A DNA stretch of 64,000 nucleotides. Origin: Microstegium vimineum. Its lineage: Eukaryota > Streptophyta > Magnoliopsida > Poales > Poaceae. Location of the stretch: contig CM039126.1 in NCBI GenBank assembly GCA_022036555.1, positions 4,902,213 to 4,966,212 of the forward strand, read 5' to 3'. Position 1 is the first letter of the stretch. Each line of letters opens with the position of its first letter. Below, piece by piece: positions 58,466-64,000 of the stretch. The notes beneath the pieces were generated by a model. It did no database searches. It had not been told where the DNA came from and saw only the letters and a list, made by a program, of their open reading frames with translations. A program made the translations under genes and the position numbers.

Positions 58466-59400
58466 AAGATCGGTGAAGAGATATGTCTGGTCAGCTGGTA
58501 TAGACCGCTGGCAGGCATTGAAGGAAGTCAGGCAGGGCTGGGGTAGCATTGGGGCATTTCAAGATTCAATGGTGATAAGCCTTCTAATTTCCAAGCTGGA
58601 CCCCTGTAGTACTTGGAGGATCTGCAAGTCTATTCTCCATTCTACCATCCTCTGCACTTGTTTCTTCTTCACCACTGGCCCACTGCCCGGGCGCCGGTGC
58701 TCCTACCTGAAATTTCCGGTTGGACAAGCCCAGCGCACGAGCTGCAGCCTCATCCGGAGAACTCATGCCCGTACGTGTTGCCTACACACATGTTGGCGTG
58801 GTAGCTGTTGGCGCTGCTGCTCATCACGTTCCTGAACATTTCTGGCGCGGCGCTGGACTCAGAGAGCGCCGCCTGCCTGGTGCCTGCCTGCGTCGTCAGT
58901 TCGTCACAGCGTCGTGCGGTCGTCGTGTCGTCGTCGTCTCAACCACCGCTGTGTTTCCCTATCACACCCTAATTAATAGTCGCCATTGCAGATGGGGGAG
59001 TTGAATCGATGGCGGGGATGCAGTGCAGGCCAGGGCATAGCGTGGACTGGGCTCGGCGGTTCGCCATGACCATGAGCACGTCCCATTTCGACACGGCGTC
59101 ATCATGCCGCACGCGGCAGCGGACCGCCGCACAGTGCGTGCCCCTGCTCACCTCAGTGTTCTGAAAGGAGAGTGTGCACCAACTGACCGACTCCGAGTGA
59201 CAGACAGCTGGGCCCTACGGCTGATGAATTGACTGATAAATCGACTTATGTTGTTTTGAATATTTTGTTCTGAAAGAAAAACAAACTGATCAGTTAGACT
59301 AATAAGTTAAGCGAACATGACCGGCCTGGGTCGGGGTGCCTGTCTGTCACTGTCAGCACAGCTTTGCTCACATGCGCGCGCGTGGTTAACAACCTCCATT
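58466..59400. other. Upstream region of GDSL gene
   Basis: GC content rises from 58650 on. A frame near 58796-58970 reads LLALLLITFLNISGAALD, like a signal peptide, but a TAG interrupts it after four codons (MLAW). No supported gene. Confidence 0.4.
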
Positions 59401-59410
59401 GATCATCACT

Positions 59411-59418
59411 TATATAAA
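59411..59418 (+). promoter_or_regulatory. TATA box of GDSL gene
   Basis: TATATAAA lies 124 bp before the first ATG of the coding region, with GC-rich leader between them. Confidence 0.7.
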
Positions 59419-59541
59419 GCTCACACGAGACACGGCCGGTTCCCAATTGACACCAGGGCACGACGCACTGCGTTGCGTGTGGTTGGCGTGTTTCAGAGCA
59501 GAGCAGAGAGCACTCTCGTCTCGCTCAGAGCTCAGACGACG

Positions 59542-60868
59542 ATGATGGCTCAGCAGGCGCAGGGGAGGAGGTGGGTGTCGTCGCTGGTCCTGGCGGTCTT
59601 CTTCCTGGCAGTGGGAGCTCCCCGCGGCGGCGAGGCGCAGCCGCTGGTGCCGGCGGTGATGACGTTCGGCGACTCGTCGGTGGACGTCGGCAACAACGAC
59701 TACCTCCACACCATCATCAAGGCCGACTTCCCTCCCTACGGCCGGGACTTCGCCAACCACGTCGCCACCGGGAGGTTCTGCAACGGCAAGCTGGCAACCG
59801 ACATCACCGGTAGGTCGCCGTGCACCACCCTCTGTCTGTGTCCGATGAATGCAATGCAGCTACTCACACAACTTGGTCTGTACTGACACGTACTGTGGTG
59901 CATGGTTGTCGTTCGTTGCAGCTGAGACTTTGGGGTTCACTACCTACCCTGCTGCGTACCTCAGCCCACAGGCGTCAGGGCAGAACCTCCTGATCGGCGC
60001 CAACTTCGCCTCCGCGGGGTCTGGGTACTACGACCACACGGCAATGTTGTATGTAAGTATATATTTTCATCACTCATCACTGTCATCAGTGACCTCTCCA
60101 ACTCCAAGAGTACGTCGAGTTGGCACAGAGAAATGAACTCTGAACTGAACAAACAAACTGTGTTGGCCAAACACACAGCATGCGATCCCGCTGTCCCAGC
60201 AGCTGGAGTACTTCAAGGAGTACCAAACAAAGCTAGCAGCGGTGGCGGGCGGCGCGGGGCAAGCGCACTCCATAATCACCGGCGCACTCTACATCATCAG
60301 CGCCGGCGCGAGCGACTTCGTGCAGAACTACTACATAAACCCGTTCCTCTACAAGACACAAACAGCCGACCAGTTCTCCGACCGCCTCGTCGGCATCTTC
60401 AAAAACACCGTGCAGAAGCTGTACGGCATGGGTGCGCGGCGGATCGGCGTGACGTCGCTGCCGCCGCTGGGTTGTCTCCCGGCGTCGATCACGCTGTTCG
60501 GGCTCGGCAGCGACGGGTGTGTGGAGAGGCTCAACGCCGACGCGCGGAGCTTCAACCGGAAGATGAACGCCACCGTGGACGCCCTCGCGGCGCGGTACCA
60601 TGATCTGAAGATCGCCGTGTTCGACATCTATACGCCGCTGCTGGATTTGGTTACTAGCCCGGCGTCGCAGGGGTTCACGGAGGCCAGAAGGGGATGCTGT
60701 GGGACCGGGACGGTTGAGACCACCGTGCTCCTCTGTAACCCCAAGTCGGTCGGGACGTGCCCCAACGCCACGTCCTACGTGTTTTGGGACGCCGTCCACC
60801 CGTCCGAGGCCGCCAACCAGATCATCGCCGACTCGCTCATCACCGAGGGCCTCGTCCTCGTCACGTAA
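59542..60868 (+). CDS. GDSL esterase/lipase, secreted (APG/EXL type)
   Basis: Exons are 59542-59809, 59922-60052 and 60179-60868 (GT-AG, phases joining exactly), giving 362 residues, normal for plant GDSL enzymes. These serine esterases act in the secretory pathway or cell wall on acyl esters such as cutin or wax precursors. The N-terminus MMAQQAQGRRWVSS, then LVLAVFFLAVGA, is a signal peptide, cut near GEAQP. Block I is MTFGDSSVDVGNND with the catalytic Ser, block II is GANFASAGSGYYD, block III is GASDFVQNYY, and block V is FWDAVHPSEAAN with the catalytic Asp and His. Block III has Ser where many members have Asn, as I recall for the APG-like branch. Paired Cys (RGCCGTG, LLCNP, GTCPN) follow. 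Either of two adjacent ATG codons may start translation. A TATA box lies 124 bp upstream. Confidence 0.95.
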
Positions 60869-61974
60869 CCACGTACAGTACTCAGGAGAAGAGACTGCTG
60901 CTTCTTGTGTTGTGTGGGCCCAGCTAGCGTCGCTGAGCTACGGCTAGGAGCTGCTGAGCTGGGCATCCTGGGAGGAAAGGGAAGGAAATAACGTCGTCGA
61001 TGGGGAGAATGCGTGGTTTTGGTTTGCTTCAGATCGATCAAACTACACAAAAGTCGTTAGGTGCCTACTTTGTTCTAAAAAAACACACACATATATATAT
61101 ACTCCTATATCTGTAAAATGATTATTCCCTTTTCTTGTTTTTCTTTGTGTTGATTAATGTTTTCGGAAGTATAAGGCACACGAATGAATTCCTATATATT
61201 GTTGTCAAATTCAAGGTGACGTTTGTGTGTCTAGACGCAAGAGAAGAGACAGATTTTTATGTGATCATGCATTGCTCAGGATACATCTGTGCTACCCTGA
61301 GTCTGGAACTCTGACAAACCAATACTGTAGGTTGAACTCAGAGGATACTATTTTGAGTGTTGTCCAGTCATTTAGTCAAGCCACGTGTAATATACTCTAG
61401 CCAAAGTAACCTTCCGAAATTTGAAGTACAGTACTAAACATTACCGAGAACGCTGAGGTGGCAAATAGCAATTGTTTATGTTTATGGTACCGTACCTTGA
61501 TGTACCATTGCATGGAGCAATAGCATTTCTTATAATGAAAAAGAGCACTAACATTTTTTTTATACGGGATACGAATTGAGGTGTCAAAATTTTCAATATA
61601 CTATCTTTCTTACACAACCATGCATCCGAGTCATAAATGGGACAGGATACGGAATGTACGAGGTAATCGGCAACATTCGAAAAAATGAGCCAATCGATCT
61701 TTTTCCTCTGTTCTAGTTCTTGTCTCGTTCCTTCTAACATGTTTTTATTTGGATATAGTTGAATTCAAATTAATGCACATATATGTTAGGGTAAATTTTA
61801 GTTTTAAGTTTCACTCCAATCCATCATAATACATGCAAGTTGAGGTGGATCTGACAATATTCAAATAAGACCTAAACATGTAGTATGATTTTAAATTTGT
61901 CACGTAGCTCAATTTGAGTGTGTTCTGGTTCACTACTCAGAGATGATGCCAACATACAAAGGTCGTCGACCGCG
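60869..61974. other. 3' region of GDSL gene and intergenic DNA
   Basis: The first 200-270 bases are probably 3' untranslated sequence. A minus-strand frame at 61441-61740 has no recognised domain. Confidence 0.4.
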
Positions 61975-62235
61975 ATCGAGTAGTCCGATTCTCCTTCTAT
62001 TGATTCTTTTCCAATCGAGATGTATGGATCCAAGTATCTACATACCTAGATTTTGTTCATGAATTAACGAAAATGTGCAAGAGCTCTATTTGCCTCTGTC
62101 ATTCTATGAGTCGCTTTCTTTTTACGTATGACACCTCCACTCTCTTTGGTAGCATCTACTAATTCAAAACTTAATTTAAAAGTCATATTTCGACCCGGAT
62201 GCTTTTGGGATGCTTCTAATAACCAACGGATGTTG
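61975..62235 (-). pseudogene. rps7: Nuclear plastid DNA insert: 3' end of rps7
   Basis: The minus strand at 62064-62231 reads IRWLLEASQKHPGRNM, then TFKLSFELVDATKESGG and MTEANRALAHFR with its stop. This is the C-terminal third of chloroplast ribosomal protein S7, with several substitutions. The sequence after the stop (CTTGGATCCATACATCTCG, then TTGGAAAAGAATCAATAG) agrees with the plastid spacer between rps7 and ndhB as I remember it. The 5' two thirds are absent. It is a small NUPT, diverged and non-functional; the borders are approximate. Confidence 0.85.
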
Positions 62236-62900
62236 TTGCTGCTCTGCGTCCATGCCAACACCAATGCCTTGCATTGTCGTGTAACGGTGTAAGAGGCCAT
62301 AGCGGCAATGTGTCGGCGTCGAACCATGCGTCGGCGAAGTGGTTAGAACGTACACAGAGATAAACTTGGCGGCCTCACGAGAGAGGCAGCGTTGACCGAC
62401 GGCATGGGTGGTGGAGTTGACGAGCATGTTCGATACTCCGCTAGGAATTGAGAAGAGCCTTCAACTCCATTCGAATCATAAAAAATAAGGTCGCACGCAT
62501 CTTCAGAAAACAAATTATCACGAGCGGTTTCGCTCTAATAAAATTTTTGATAACACAACAGACAAGTGTCGTTTGAATAGGGATGGAACGCGAGGGGAGT
62601 TTGGAGAGTAAAAAAAAGGACAGAATAAACGCTTTATTTTGAAATAAATACATAAATAATTTGGTGGTAGAAATATTTCATCTGTGGGAAGGATCACAAG
62701 TTCAAAAAACTCATAATTATTCTTTTTATTCCTTTTTAATAATAATATTTTTGAAAACAAACATAAAATAAAAACTATAATAAATAAAAATGCTGACACC
62801 GAGAAGACAGGCAAGAGAAATCTGAAAAACGAAAAAGAGAAAAAAAGAACGACGGGTGAACGAGCAAAAATAAAACTAAGAAAGAAAACTAGAAAAGGAA
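62236..62900. other. Intergenic, nothing recognised
   Basis: AT-rich toward the right; the frames at 62176-62427 and 62441-62814 have no known domain. Confidence 0.4.
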
Positions 62901-62904
62901 AAAG

Positions 62905-63085
62905 AAAAATTTTGTAGTTGACAACTTTTTTATTTTAATTTGTTAGGAGTCTCAAACAGTCATTTCAAATTTGATTCAATTCAATATAATATGAGGAGAA
63001 AAAAATATCTATAGTTAATACAAGTGCTAATGGGATGAAGTGATAGAGGGAGTTACACGCAGAGGGCGAGGTTAGCAGTTCGAAC
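62905..63085. repeat. Fragment related to the intron insertion at 8.1-8.4 kb
   Basis: Shares with 8100-8420 the order TTTTGTAGTTGACAACTTTT-like sequence, then GTGATAGAGGGAGTTAC, then a TTCGAA-type motif. Both seem to be pieces of one repeat family. Confidence 0.5.
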
Positions 63086-63120
63086 TAAAGAAAAAATAAA
63101 TATAAAGACATAGATTAAGA

Positions 63121-63435
63121 TAAACATAAAGTATCCACGCACGGGATTGGATGTTGTGAGTGAAGAAGGATCGCACGGGATTACAGAAGATCGCGGATGG
63201 GGCTATAGAGGTGGGATTTTTTTCGCAAGAGTGAGGTGAAATATAAAGATAGAGATTATGATAAACATAAAGTATCCATGCACGGATTGAATGTTGTGAG
63301 TGAGGAAGGATCGCACGGGATTAGAGAAGATCCACGCACGGGATTGGATGTTGTGAGTGAGGAAGGATCGCACAGGATTAGAGAAGATCACGGATGGGGC
63401 TGTAGAGGTGGGATTTTTTTCGCAAGTGAGGTGAA
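63121..63435. repeat. Nested tandem repeats
   Basis: Units start at 63121, 63261 and 63331 and share GATTGGATGTTGTGAGTGA, GGATCGCACGGGATTA and GGTGGGATTTTTTTCGCAAG. The middle unit is shortened, so one duplication took place within another. Confidence 0.85.
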
Positions 63436-64000
63436 GACAATATCACACCAGAAGAGTTTCTTATTTTTACTCTTTTTATTTATTTATTATTAGTTGGATA
63501 AGAGGTTGGAATTTATTTTCGATGCTCGGCTTGTAAAGTGAACTATGATTTTCAAAGTTTTATAAAAAATTAAATTATTGAGAAAATTTAAACATTGTCA
63601 TTATAATTTTATAATTTTACTGTCATTATAATTTTATTAAATTAGAGATATATTATCCTGGCTTATATGTCATTGACTTGTGTGAACCCCACATATAAGT
63701 GAGATATCAATGACTATCTCTAATTTTACAACGATACTTCTTTAGGCCAGAACATCACAAAAGAAAAATTCCCTTACAATCTTAAACCCGTAATAATTTA
63801 AGTGACCCCGATCCAAATTCCCTTACAATCTCTAATAATTTAAGTGGGAAGGCTGATCTCGGCTCCTGACTCACCAGACTCCCCACGATGCTCACGCACC
63901 CTGCCCCGCACGATCAGCCCACGCACAACGAGCTGCACGTCCAGGAAAAGGCCGCATGCCTGCATCCAACGGTGTCCCTGACTAGCAGCAGGCCACGACC
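63436..64000. other. AT-rich end of window
   Basis: Two short direct repeats of TTCCCTTACAATCT and AATAATTTAAGTG occur at 63769-63800 and 63818-63846. The last 130 bases become GC-rich. No gene is seen. Confidence 0.45.

Noticed and set aside
58584..58970. Possible small secreted protein (LLALLLITFLNISG)
   Set aside because: An in-frame TAG follows four codons after the ATG, and no homology or splice model repairs it.
59317..59886. Longer start for the GDSL protein at 59317
   Set aside because: It would begin upstream of the TATA box; the signal peptide follows the ATG at 59542.
60133..60603. 156-codon plus-strand frame and a 188-codon minus-strand frame
   Set aside because: Shadows of GDSL exon 3, whose own frame carries all family blocks.
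61441..61740. Minus-strand 99-codon frame resembling organelle sequence
   Set aside because: Base composition is suggestive, but I could not match it to a plastid or mitochondrial gene, so it is not claimed as part of the plastid insert.

Overview
The window is nuclear DNA of a panicoid grass; sorghum or a close relative (sugarcane, Miscanthus) fits best. Genes have short phase-consistent exons with GT-AG introns, coding exons are GC-rich at the third position, and the space between genes is filled with CACTA, Mutator-like, Helitron, LTR, LINE and Stowaway/Tourist MITE sequences typical of Andropogoneae. The assignment to a genus is inference. No bacterial features, CRISPR arrays or rRNA genes were seen.

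Layout. 1-6.4 kb: repeats, namely a MITE end, a Helitron (517-3313) with a captured exon, and two LINE pieces in opposite orientation. 6.4-10.1 kb: an intact four-exon SABATH-type carboxyl methyltransferase gene with TATA box and a duplicated G-box/W-box module. 10.4-32.5 kb: a tandem duplicate of that gene, now a pseudogene. Its first intron has grown from about 2 kb to about 20.8 kb through nested insertions: an unclassified repeat at about 10.9-26.15 kb that holds a solo LTR (C), which holds a gag-only LTR element (LTRs A and B), which holds two further LTR pieces; then a separate CACTA transposon (26501-31180) carrying the first two exons of a thioredoxin h gene. 33-34 kb repeats sequence from the left end of the window.

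34.5-37.7 kb (minus strand): a complete eight-exon MAP kinase kinase of the plant group A (MKK1-like) type. 39.9-43.7 kb (minus strand): a six-exon RRM protein of the nuclear-speckle RNA-binding (NSR-like) family with an apparent one-base frameshift. 45.1-50.0 kb: a full-length Mutator-like element with matching terminal inverted repeats, a 9-bp target duplication and a decayed MURA-type transposase. 50.4-51.2 kb: a GC-rich coding fragment with a repeated AVRR(F/Y)P motif. 53-58.5 kb: tandem repeats, a SINE-like unit, an LTR and MITEs. 59.4-60.9 kb: a complete three-exon GDSL esterase/lipase gene with signal peptide. 61.98-62.24 kb: a piece of plastid DNA (3' end of rps7) in the nucleus. The right end is tandem repeats and AT-rich DNA.

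The ordinary genes (SABATH methyltransferase, MKK, RRM protein, GDSL lipase) do not form a pathway cluster visible from sequence. The most informative aspect is history: because the SABATH unit and its flanks are duplicated, one copy serves as the empty-site control for several transposon insertions in the other.
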